DNA of 6,832 nt from an uncultured Spirochaetales bacterium. Lineage in GTDB: Bacteria > UBP6 > UBA1177. The translations under genes and the position numbers were made by a program. Positions 1 through 6,481 of this stretch are shown here, one piece after another. The notes beneath the pieces were generated by a model, which saw only the letters and a list, made by a program, of their open reading frames with translations, had not been told where the DNA came from and did no database searches. The stretch spans positions 1 to 6,832 of the forward strand of contig CACZFE010000091.1 of the NCBI GenBank assembly GCA_902780365.1, read 5' to 3'. Each line of letters starts with the position of its first letter. Positions within the stretch are counted from its first letter, which is position 1.

Positions 1-1728
1 AGAAGCCAGATTTTTGTTTATCTCTGCGACTTTCTGGTTGTATTCGCCTATATCCTTGACCTTGTTTTCTCCCAGAATTTTGAAGCGGTTGTCCATTTCC
101 ATAACTGCCCACTGAAGCGCTTTCGCAGCCTTTTTGCTGTCAACTACGACCGGAAGGAGCATGTGAGGGATGCCTTCGTACATATTGAATTCGTTTCCTT
201 TCGGGTCGATCATTATGAATTTGACTTCATCGGGAGTGAGAGTGTAGAGGAGGGAAAGGACAAAACTGTTGATACCGACCGATTTTCCGCTTCCTGTCGT
301 TCCGGCAACGAGGACATGCGGCATTTTGTTCAGCATTGCAGCACACGGTTTCCCGGCAACATCGAGACCAAGCGCTATCGGAAGGCCTCCTTTTGACGAA
401 ACAGCTTTGAAAACGGGGCTTTCGAGAATCGATTTGAGCCTGATCGTGAGCCTTTCCTCGTTTGGGATTTCGATACCGATGTAAGGTCTTCCAGGCAGAG
501 TTTTTACAACACGGACCTCTTTTCCGCTTACCGCTACAGTGAGATCCTGCGCCATTCCCTCGACCTGATTTACCCTTACTCCTTCGCCGAGTTCAATTTC
601 ATAGAGTGTAACGACAGGGCCTATTGTTGCGCCGTGGACTTTGACTTTTATCTTGTGCTCAAGAAGTTTTCTTTCAATAATTTTGCCGGTTGTCTCGACT
701 TCCTTTTCTCTTTTTTCCGATTTCTCGAGATCTTCGCCTGGAACAAGAAGCGAGAGGGGCGGCAGGTGGTAGTCCTTGATTTTTCTGAGGACAGTCGTTG
801 TCGATTTTGTCTGATTGAGTTCGCTCGTGACAACTTCTATCTGCCCTTGCGGCTCCTCGGTGTTTGTTGGATCTTCTTCAATATTTTCAACAAATTTCTC
901 TTCATGGATCTCTTCAGGAACTGGTTTTTCGTCGTTTTCGAAATTTTCTTCAGGTTCATCTCCCGGAATTTCTTCCATGATGTCTTCAGGTTCAGTGATC
1001 GTTTCAGGTTCCTCTTCGTCTTCCGGTTCGTCAAGGTTTGATCCTGTATCTATCGAAATATAGTTGGAATCAGTGTTTTCCGGTTCTTCGCTTTTCTTGT
1101 TTTCTGAACTTTCAATAGGCGTATCGTCCTCTCTTTTGTCGTTTATGAACTCTTTCAGAAGCAGAGCGGTTTTGGTGCAGAGTCTGAAAAAGCTTACATG
1201 AAAAGTGAAGATCATGAAAATTATAACCCAGCATACAAAAAGAAGGATGAAGCCTGTTCTGCCGATAAATTTCTCGAAAAAATCCTGATAGAGCAGGTGA
1301 CCTGTCAAATTTGCTTTGTTTTGGGAAAATGAGTCTGATATCATTGAGAAAAAAGGTAAAAGCATGAACAGGTTCACGATGTTTAGCAGAAGGTGTTTCC
1401 AAAGCTGTTTCCTGAGGAAAAATATTATTACGAAAGCGATGAGCCCGAGCGGAATGTAGAATGAAAGTATGCCGAACAGGTTGTTGAGGAAGTGCGCGCA
1501 GTCGTATCCGAGCGAACCTGTGAAAAAGTTGTCCTGAATGATTTTTTTCCCGGAAAATTTTGCAGAATAGTAGGTGACAAGTGAAATCAGCGTGAAGATC
1601 GTCGGAAGAGCCAGTATGCAGGTGATGATTTCACCGGTGTATGAATTTTTTGCAACAGGTTTGATCTCTTTGGTGCTTTTATTTTTTTTCTGTTTTTGAG
1701 TTTCTGTAGTTTTATTTTTCTGAGACAC
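1..1728 (-). CDS. ftsK: DNA translocase FtsK (SpoIIIE/FtsK family), 3' end cut by the window edge
   Basis: This is a membrane-anchored ATP-driven DNA pump that acts at the division septum to move and resolve chromosome ends. The frame is open from a GTG at 1728 to base 1, giving 576 visible residues. Four hydrophobic segments lie near residues 34-54, 84-105, 112-128 and 160-180. An acidic Glu/Pro-rich linker follows at about 199-295. The motor domain opens with DYHLPPLSLL (319-328). Walker A is GTTGSGKS (476-483), followed by FIMIDPKG (504-511) and GIPHMLLPVV (519-528), all typical of FtsK. The rest of the motor, including the Walker B DEFADL region, and any gamma DNA-binding domain lie off the left edge. 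The GTG start is chosen because GGAG sits 6 nt upstream; it overlaps the end of the lipoprotein gene by 17 nt, suggesting translational coupling. A TTG 12 nt further upstream is in frame but has no better support. The family assignment is secure; the exact start is less so. Confidence 0.96.
   Translation of the reverse strand, partial: MSQKNKTTETQKQKKNKSTKEIKPVAKNSYTGEIITCILALPTIFTLISLVTYYSAKFSGKKIIQDNFFTGSLGYDCAHFLNNLFGILSFYIPLGLIAFVIIFFLRKQLWKHLLLNIVNLFMLLPFFSMISDSFSQNKANLTGHLLYQDFFEKFIGRTGFILLFVCWVIIFMIFTFHVSFFRLCTKTALLLKEFINDKREDDTPIESSENKKSEEPENTDSNYISIDTGSNLDEPEDEEEPETITEPEDIMEEIPGDEPEENFENDEKPVPEEIHEEKFVENIEEDPTNTEEPQGQIEVVTSELNQTKSTTTVLRKIKDYHLPPLSLLVPGEDLEKSEKREKEVETTGKIIERKLLEHKIKVKVHGATIGPVVTLYEIELGEGVRVNQVEGMAQDLTVAVSGKEVRVVKTLPGRPYIGIEIPNEERLTIRLKSILESPVFKAVSSKGGLPIALGLDVAGKPCAAMLNKMPHVLVAGTTGSGKSVGINSFVLSLLYTLTPDEVKFIMIDPKGNEFNMYEGIPHMLLPVVVDSKKAAKALQWAVMEMDNRFKILGENKVKDIGEYNQKVAEINKNLAS
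280..303 (-). other. Walker A (P-loop) of FtsK
   Basis: These codons encode GTTGSGKS, residues 476-483 of the FtsK frame. This is the ATP-binding loop of the motor, with Lys482 as the phosphate-contacting lysine. Its presence, with the conserved IDPKG segment 24 residues later, argues that the translocase is functional at least as far as the window edge. Confidence 0.95.
949..1029 (-). repeat. Degenerate 18-bp (hexapeptide) repeat in the acidic linker of FtsK
   Basis: On the plus strand, TTCAGGTTC occurs at 949-957, 985-993 and 1003-1011, and the one-mismatch copy TTCCGGTTC at 1021-1029. The start-to-start distances are 36, 18 and 18, all multiples of 18. A decayed unit (AATTTCTTC) fills the expected slot at 967. 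In protein these are Glu-Pro-Glu triplets at residues 234, 240, 246 and 258, with a degenerate triplet at 252, giving a six-residue EPExxx period. The repeat lies in the low-complexity linker between the membrane domain and the motor, and probably arose by slippage or local duplication. Confidence 0.7.
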
Positions 1729-3286
1729 GGTAAACTCCAATAGAAAGTGTTTTATCCAATGGTTTGTAATTCTTATCGTAAAGGTTCATCAGTCTGTTTT
1801 CGTCTGATATTGCGGTTTTTACGGAGACTGACCCCCATGCATCGCCGCTGTCTATGTTTTCAACCATTCTGTGGAAAGGTTCGAACCCTTTTTCTGCAAG
1901 AGATTTTTCGATTTTAGCGATGATTCCGGAAGCATTTCTGTTTCTGACGACAAAAGTCACAATTGAGGTGTCGTTGATTTCCGGGTCACCGAAAAGTGCC
2001 TTGAAGCCTGAAATTTCCGAAACATCAGCTGCGGTCGCTGATTCTTTTATCGTTTCACCTGAAAAAAGGTAGAGATCTCCGGTTATTTTGCCGGAAACAG
2101 AAATGTTTCCCGAGCTGAAAAACGAGTTCCTGACAGCTTCGAAATCAATGTACTGGTTTTTGTTTTCGAGGTTTTTGCCGCCTAAAAAAGTCTTGTCTGC
2201 GAATACGAGTTTTTTCGCGATTTTGAGCGACATGAGATTTGCATAAAGTTTGTCAGGATACTTTTCAAGCTGCTTTTCTGAAGAGATGACCCAAAGAAAA
2301 AGCGATTCCGGATTGAGTGCCGGAGCCGAAAATAAAAGTTCTCCTGAAAATAGGTAAAGTAGCGGAATTACTGAAGAAGAATTGAAATTTGGAGAGTAGA
2401 ACGAGCCGCTTTCAAACGGAAGCTGATGAGTGAATGCAAGCGAATATAAGTATTTCAGCGCAACTTCTTCCGAAACGGGAAGGTTTGCCGTACCGGAGTT
2501 GAAAATTATCGAGTTTCTGCTGTTTTCAGAGATGTTTTTCGTGACGGAAGTTTTTCTCCAGCCTCTTTTTTTCACGCTGACTTCGGCTTTTACATTCTCG
2601 CACAAAACGAAATTTGCAAAATCTCCGGGATGCGGCTTTAGGACATTTGCAAAATCGATATTATTCAGCAGGAAAAGAGCGATTTTCCATCTTCCCTGAT
2701 CGTCTGCCGGAACATTGAGTATCAGTCCGTTATCTTGATTTATTCCGAAAGAATTTTTAATGCCTATATTGTCGAGATAGTGTGAAAGATAGAAAATTTT
2801 TGCATTCCAGCCCGTGAACGAAAGCCCTTCTTCGAGAGTTTCTGCGGCCGGAAGTTTGCCTGTAAAACGAGTCTCATCGTGGATTTTCTTTATTGTTTTC
2901 CCTGAATTTTTAATGCCGTAAAGAGAAGCGCTTTCCTTCTTGAAAAACGCTTTCATAAGGTAGTTTGCGACTTCGTTTTGCGTGTTTTCGACAGGTCCAG
3001 CTGAAAAAAAATCGGGTTCTTTGTCCAGAAACCAGCAGCTTTTCAGTAGTGTCGATTTTTTGCTCAAAATATTGATCCCGCTTTTTGAAAGTGCCTGCGA
3101 ATAACTTTCCGCCGCTTTTTCAATATCATTCTGAGTAGCTTTTGCAGGCAATTTTGAGAAGTAGAAACAGAGTTCGTAAAAATCAGGCGCCTCCTCTTTT
3201 TCAACTTTTTCACTTTTATTGCAGCAGACGAAAAAAAGTGTCGCACAAAATAGGATAATTACAATTTTCTTGATTAGTTGTTCCAT
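1712..3286 (-). CDS. Putative lipoprotein of unknown function, 524 aa
   Basis: I do not recognise this protein. It starts at an ATG (3286) overlapping the end of ptsI by 13 nt and ends inside the start of ftsK. The N-terminus is a classic export signal: MEQLIKK followed by a hydrophobic core (residues 8-20) ending in FFVCCNK. Cys21 or Cys22 is a plausible lipidation site, although the -1 to -3 residues do not match the usual L-(A/S)-(G/A)-C lipobox. A charged tether (KSEKVEKEE, residues 24-32) follows. The rest is a mix of Phe/Leu-rich and Ser/Asn/Lys-rich stretches without long membrane helices; a short hydrophobic run occurs near 306-321. No catalytic motif, repeat or known domain is evident. 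It is probably anchored in the periplasm or at the outer membrane. Only a weak purine-rich AAGAAAGA precedes the start. Its position between ptsI and ftsK does not reveal its role. Confidence 0.85.
   Translation of the reverse strand: MEQLIKKIVIILFCATLFFVCCNKSEKVEKEEAPDFYELCFYFSKLPAKATQNDIEKAAESYSQALSKSGINILSKKSTLLKSCWFLDKEPDFFSAGPVENTQNEVANYLMKAFFKKESASLYGIKNSGKTIKKIHDETRFTGKLPAAETLEEGLSFTGWNAKIFYLSHYLDNIGIKNSFGINQDNGLILNVPADDQGRWKIALFLLNNIDFANVLKPHPGDFANFVLCENVKAEVSVKKRGWRKTSVTKNISENSRNSIIFNSGTANLPVSEEVALKYLYSLAFTHQLPFESGSFYSPNFNSSSVIPLLYLFSGELLFSAPALNPESLFLWVISSEKQLEKYPDKLYANLMSLKIAKKLVFADKTFLGGKNLENKNQYIDFEAVRNSFFSSGNISVSGKITGDLYLFSGETIKESATAADVSEISGFKALFGDPEINDTSIVTFVVRNRNASGIIAKIEKSLAEKGFEPFHRMVENIDSGDAWGSVSVKTAISDENRLMNLYDKNYKPLDKTLSIGVYRVSEK
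1735..1738 (-). promoter_or_regulatory. Ribosome binding site for ftsK
   Basis: GGAG on the minus strand, 6 nt before the GTG start at 1728 and inside the last codons of the lipoprotein gene. It is the main reason for choosing GTG rather than the nearby in-frame TTG codons. Confidence 0.65.
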
Positions 3287-5022
3287 TCTTTCTTGAATAT
3301 ATTCGGGTACTTGTCAACCATGCAGCGTTTGAGGAGCTCTATTACTTCCTCTCTGTCCTTCGCCGCCATCATAAGCGAGAGGATCTCTTCGCCTTCATGC
3401 AGATATCCGCATTTTATTATCTTTTTTATGATCGGGATCGATGCCGGATTCATGCTGAGCGCATCTATTCCCATGGCAAGGAAAAGAAGCGGCAGATAAG
3501 GGTCGCTCGCCATTTCCCCGCAGATGTTCACCGGCTTGTTTTTCGCTTTCGCGACAGCCACGATCTGGTTTATCACCCTGATTACAGCGGGGTGGTAGTA
3601 TGAAAAATAGTCGGAAGAGAACTGGTCTTTCCTTTCGACAGCCATGAGATACTGGATTAGGTCGTTTGTTCCGATGCTGAAAAAATCGACTTCGTCAGCG
3701 ATTTTCTCGATTATGAAAACCGATGCCGGAACTTCTATCATCGCGCCGATCCTGATCCCATTGAGATTTTCGGAAAGTCCCATATCCTCGGCCGTTTTGT
3801 AGAGAAGATTCCTGAAATCATCGACTTCGTGCGTTGTGCTGACAAAGGGCAGGAGAATGTCGAGATTGCCGAGTTTCGCCGCGCGGACAAGAGCTCTTAT
3901 CTGCGGAAGGAAAACGTCTGGGCGTCCTTTGCAGAGGCGTATTCCGCGCATTCCCATGAAGCCTTTCGTCACGATCGCGCCGCTTTTGTCTTCTCCGAAA
4001 TCGAAGATCCTTATCGCGGCACGCATCGGCAGAGCCTGATGCAGTACCTGATAGTAAACGTCGTAGTGCGCCTCTTCGGAAGGGATTTCCCCGTCTTTAG
4101 AGAACATGAGTTCGGTCCTGAAAAGTCCGATGAACTCTCCGCCGTACTTTTTGACGAAATCTATTTCTCCGGTCTGGTCTATGTTGCCGCCGACTCTCAG
4201 TATGTGGTTGTCACGCGATATCGAAGGAGCTGCAATATCCTCGAGAAAGCGGGCAAAATAGCTCTTGAACTCTTCCGCTTTTCTGAGTGCAGTGGAAATT
4301 TCTTCTTTTGTCGGGCGCAGAACGACTGTTCCCTTGAAGCCGTTTACGATGAGCATATCACCGTAGTCAAGCAGGTGGATGAGGTCTGGAACACCCATTA
4401 CAGCCGGAATTTCGAGCGAGCGCAGGACCATCGTGAGATGGCTGACTCCGCCGGGAGATTCGAGGACGATTCCTTTGACGTGGCTGTTTTTTGAAAGGAT
4501 GTGAAGCTCGTCAACGGTGAGATTTTTCGCGGTTACGATAAAATCTTCGTCCGGAAGTCTGTTCAAAACCGAGTGAGTGCCTCCTGTGAGTTCCGAAACA
4601 AGTTTGTCGCGGATGACTTCCCAGTCGGCGATTTTAGCTTTTACGTAATAATCTGTCGTGTTCTGGTCAAGAACCGAGATGAGTCTGTCAAAAACGCCGA
4701 GAACCGCCCATTCTGCGTTTATCATGCTGTCCGATATCATTTTACTGACCATTTCAGAAAGAGTCGGGTCGGTGAGCATCATTCTGTGGGCTTCAAGGAT
4801 CGAAGCAGTCTCTGAGCCGATATTTTTCTGTGAAAGAATGTTTCCAAGCTCTCGCTCGGAAGCTGTTACAGCTGCAGCAAAACGGCTGATTTCGCTTTCT
4901 ATTTCATCTGCTTTGAGGTCAAGGTGCGGAATTTTTGAGTGGTTGCGGTCGATAAAGAAAAGTTTGCCGGCACCTATGCCGCCGCAGACTTTTTCGCCCT
5001 GAAGTTCAAGCCTTTCCCGCAA
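3274..5022 (-). CDS. ptsI: Phosphoenolpyruvate-protein phosphotransferase (PTS enzyme I)
   Basis: This cytoplasmic enzyme autophosphorylates from PEP and passes the phosphate to HPr. It is 582 residues long, close to the roughly 575 of E. coli EI. The N-terminal HPr-binding and phosphohistidine domain (about 1-235) carries the expected active-site His195 in SPGGVSHLTM. The C-terminal PEP-binding barrel has Arg302 (GLFRTE), Arg338 (AIRIFDFG), Arg359 (GMRGIR), Glu430 (MIEVP), the Mg2+ ligand Asp454 in FFSIGTNDLIQY, and Cys501 (NICGEM). These match E. coli R296, R332, R358, E431, D455 and C502. The signature around His195 is altered: the usual GGxTSH reads PGGVSH, so the Thr two residues before His is Val. 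The TTG start immediately follows the ptsH stop codon and has a strong GGAGAGG site 5 nt upstream. The family call is very secure; full activity is likely but inferred. Confidence 0.97.
   Translation of the reverse strand: MRERLELQGEKVCGGIGAGKLFFIDRNHSKIPHLDLKADEIESEISRFAAAVTASERELGNILSQKNIGSETASILEAHRMMLTDPTLSEMVSKMISDSMINAEWAVLGVFDRLISVLDQNTTDYYVKAKIADWEVIRDKLVSELTGGTHSVLNRLPDEDFIVTAKNLTVDELHILSKNSHVKGIVLESPGGVSHLTMVLRSLEIPAVMGVPDLIHLLDYGDMLIVNGFKGTVVLRPTKEEISTALRKAEEFKSYFARFLEDIAAPSISRDNHILRVGGNIDQTGEIDFVKKYGGEFIGLFRTELMFSKDGEIPSEEAHYDVYYQVLHQALPMRAAIRIFDFGEDKSGAIVTKGFMGMRGIRLCKGRPDVFLPQIRALVRAAKLGNLDILLPFVSTTHEVDDFRNLLYKTAEDMGLSENLNGIRIGAMIEVPASVFIIEKIADEVDFFSIGTNDLIQYLMAVERKDQFSSDYFSYYHPAVIRVINQIVAVAKAKNKPVNICGEMASDPYLPLLFLAMGIDALSMNPASIPIIKKIIKCGYLHEGEEILSLMMAAKDREEVIELLKRCMVDKYPNIFKKEWNN
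4420..4455 (-). other. Phosphohistidine active-site segment of enzyme I, atypical
   Basis: Codons 190-201 encode PGGVSHLTMVLR, with the phosphorylated His195 encoded at 4438-4440. Classical enzyme I has GG-x-T-S-H followed by a small residue (S/T/A). Here the first Gly is Pro, the Thr is Val, and the residue after His is Leu. The downstream RSLEIPAV is normal, so the alignment around the histidine is unambiguous. Confidence 0.85.
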
Positions 5023-5289
5023 TTATTCCTCTCCGAACTTGTTGTTTACGAGTGTTGTCAGAGCCGAAAGACACTCTTCTTCAGATTCTCCGTTCGTAAT
5101 GATTTTTATTGTTGAGCCGAGAGGGGCTGCAAGCATGAGGATCCCCATAATGCTTTTTGCATTCACGCGGATTCCGTCTTTTTCAAGTTCAACGCCGCAT
5201 TTGTATTTTTCGGCTGTTTTGACAAAAAGACTGGCTGCACGGGCATGAAGACCGAGTTTGTTTTGTATAATGATTTCAGCTTCTTTCAT
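5023..5289 (-). CDS. ptsH: Phosphocarrier protein HPr
   Basis: A small cytoplasmic phosphocarrier that accepts phosphate from enzyme I and gives it to EIIA domains. It has 88 residues, the normal length. The catalytic His15 lies in KLGLHARAAS, with the conserved Arg17 two residues later. The regulatory Ser46 lies in VNAKSIMGILML, the context recognised by HPr kinase. Both fall at the canonical positions, so it is a dual-site HPr, consistent with hprK two genes upstream. The ATG overlaps the stop codon of the EIIA-like gene as ATGA, which points to translational coupling. A weak AAGAGAA lies upstream. The downstream ptsI abuts it with no gap. Confidence is very high, with no missing residues or truncation. 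Confidence 0.98.
   Translation of the reverse strand: MKEAEIIIQNKLGLHARAASLFVKTAEKYKCGVELEKDGIRVNAKSIMGILMLAAPLGSTIKIITNGESEEECLSALTTLVNNKFGEE
5028..5034 (-). promoter_or_regulatory. Ribosome binding site for ptsI
   Basis: GGAGAGG on the minus strand lies within the last codons of ptsH, 5 nt before TTG at 5022. It supports the unusual TTG start directly after the ptsH TAA; there is no nearby ATG that keeps the conserved N-terminal segment (GGIGAGK). Confidence 0.75.
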
Positions 5290-5522
5290 TTTGATTCTCT
5301 TTTTGCAAGAAGTTGTTTCGCGCCGGTGATGTTCTGTCTCGCACTGCGGATTATTCCGTCAACCATCGAATCGAAGTCTGTTTCGTCGTCGCGGTGTTCA
5401 AGACTGTACATAACCATCGAAAGGTTGACACCGGAAATTACATCGACATCCATTATGCGTGAAGCGATGTCCAGAAGAGTGTTCCCCAACTCACCGTGGG
5501 TGATAAAAACAAAAGAATACAT
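5286..5522 (-). CDS. Miniature PTS EIIA-Man-like protein with an internal deletion, 78 aa
   Basis: The N-terminus MYSFVFITHGELGNTLLDIA matches the first strand and helix of EIIA-Man domains, with the phosphorylatable histidine as His9. From about residue 26, VDVISGVNLSMVMYSL and then DSMVDGIIRSARQNI match the C-terminal part of the same family (typically V-SGVNLPML-AL and EAGK-GI). The middle of the domain, including the DLFGGSP-type motif, is absent; full-length members are about 125-140 residues. The join lies near codons 24-26 with no stop or frameshift. AAGGGG sits 8 nt before the ATG, in the last codons of hprK. The stop overlaps the ptsH start (ATGA). By context it would receive phosphate from HPr, probably for regulation since no EIIB/C/D is present. 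Whether this shortened protein folds or is phosphorylated is unknown; it may instead be a decaying gene or carry a sequence-level deletion. Confidence 0.8.
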   Translation of the reverse strand: MYSFVFITHGELGNTLLDIASRIMDVDVISGVNLSMVMYSLEHRDDETDFDSMVDGIIRSARQNITGAKQLLAKRESK

Positions 5523-5524
5523 GC

Positions 5525-6481
5525 TTATTTCCCCTTAAGTCCTTTAAGTTTGTCGTCAAGTCTTTTTTCCATTTCGGCGGCGGCGAAAAATCCCATTTTT
5601 TTGAGGAGATAGTCGCGGGCAATAGCTTCCATGAGCGAACTCAGGTTCGAACCGTTGCGCACCGGAATGATGTAATATGCCTTTTTTACTCCCAAAATCT
5701 CGTAGTAGTTTATTTTGTCGCCGACACGCTCGTAGTCGAAATTGTGGATATTTTCCCACGAGACAAGGCGGACGACGCAGTCGATCTCCTTTTCCGAATC
5801 GACTGATGTGATTCCGAACATCTGGTGCAGGTCAACCAGTCCGATCCCCCTGATCTCGATGAAGTTGCGGCCGATTTCGTTGCAGCTTCCGACGAGCCTG
5901 GTCGGTGTGAGACGCTTGATTTCGACAAAATCGTCGGCGATAAGTTTGTGACCGCGCATTACAAGGTCAAGGCTCGTTTCGCTTTTTCCGACGCCGCTTT
6001 CACCCATGATAAGCATTCCGACGCCGAGAACATCGATAAGCTGGGCGTGAAGCGAGACTGCCGGTGCCAGAGCTGTGTTCAGAATGTCTCTGACATAGTC
6101 GGTGAAAACACTTGAAATCATTGTCGTCGACATCAGCGGAACGTTGTATTTCCTGGCTGTTTCCTTGAAGTAATCCGCAGGTTTTTCGGGGTAGGTGAAT
6201 ATCACGAGGATCGGTTTTTCTTTGAGAAAAGTCTCCGACATGCTGATCTGCTCCTCCATCGGGAGGGTCCTCATATAGTCGGCCTCGCTTTTGCCGAAAA
6301 GCTGGATCCTGTTTTTGTAGAGATGGGCCACGAAACCTGCGATCGAAAGTCCCACGATCTGGACTTTGCTTTCGGCAAGCTCGATTTTTTTCATTTCATC
6401 TTCGCTCATGTTTTCGAGCGACAGTTCAAGCTGAGTATTTTTCAGCAGGTCGTAAAGAGTGTAAAAAGCTGGTCCCGGCAT
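5525..6481 (-). CDS. hprK: HPr kinase/phosphorylase
   Basis: A bifunctional cytoplasmic enzyme that phosphorylates Ser46 of HPr with ATP or pyrophosphate and removes that phosphate, linking metabolic state to PTS flux or gene control. It has 318 residues, normal for the family. The N-terminal domain (about 1-135) includes VGLSIAGF (43-50) and NRIQLFGKSEADYM (57-70). The C-terminal catalytic domain has His145 (SLHAQLIDV), the P-loop GESGVGKS (160-167), the Asp pair in IADDFVEI (181-188), the family signature EIRGIGLVDLHQMFG (209-223) and PVRNGSNL (273-280). All catalytic elements are present. The ATG lies 15 nt after the pheS stop with no clear Shine-Dalgarno sequence, so translation may depend on ribosomes finishing pheS. 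The EIIA-like gene begins 2 nt downstream. Its target HPr is encoded in the same cluster. Confidence 0.97.
   Translation of the reverse strand: MPGPAFYTLYDLLKNTQLELSLENMSEDEMKKIELAESKVQIVGLSIAGFVAHLYKNRIQLFGKSEADYMRTLPMEEQISMSETFLKEKPILVIFTYPEKPADYFKETARKYNVPLMSTTMISSVFTDYVRDILNTALAPAVSLHAQLIDVLGVGMLIMGESGVGKSETSLDLVMRGHKLIADDFVEIKRLTPTRLVGSCNEIGRNFIEIRGIGLVDLHQMFGITSVDSEKEIDCVVRLVSWENIHNFDYERVGDKINYYEILGVKKAYYIIPVRNGSNLSSLMEAIARDYLLKKMGFFAAAEMEKRLDDKLKGLKGK
5531..5536 (-). promoter_or_regulatory. Ribosome binding site for the EIIA-like gene
   Basis: AAGGGG on the minus strand lies inside the final codons of hprK, 8 nt before the ATG at 5522. A good site in front of the miniature EIIA gene suggests it is still translated. 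Confidence 0.6.
5981..6004 (-). other. P-loop of HPr kinase
   Basis: Codons 160-167 encode GESGVGKS, the nucleotide-binding loop characteristic of HprK/P (G-x-S-G-x-G-K-S). The lysine, glycines and serine are all intact, supporting an active kinase. Confidence 0.93.

Noticed and set aside
634..1041. A 135-codon Phe/Arg-rich open frame on the plus strand
   Set aside because: It is antisense to the Glu/Pro-rich linker of ftsK; the Phe-rich composition is simply the complement of Glu and Lys codons.
1112..1402. A 96-codon minus-strand open frame
   Set aside because: It is a +1/+2 shadow of ftsK, whose frame is open without a break from 1728 to 1 and carries the membrane helices across this region.
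1676..1695. T-rich run resembling a terminator tail
   Set aside because: It encodes the Lys-rich N-terminus of ftsK on the minus strand and has no stable hairpin next to it, so it is explained by coding.
3829..4494. A 221-codon open frame on the plus strand
   Set aside because: It lies wholly antisense to ptsI, whose motifs are unambiguous, and its translation has no recognisable domain and a composition typical of a reverse-strand shadow.
5286..5522. Frameshift as the cause of the short EIIA-like gene
   Set aside because: Both the N-terminal and C-terminal family segments are in the same frame with no stop between them, so an in-frame internal deletion fits and a frameshift does not.
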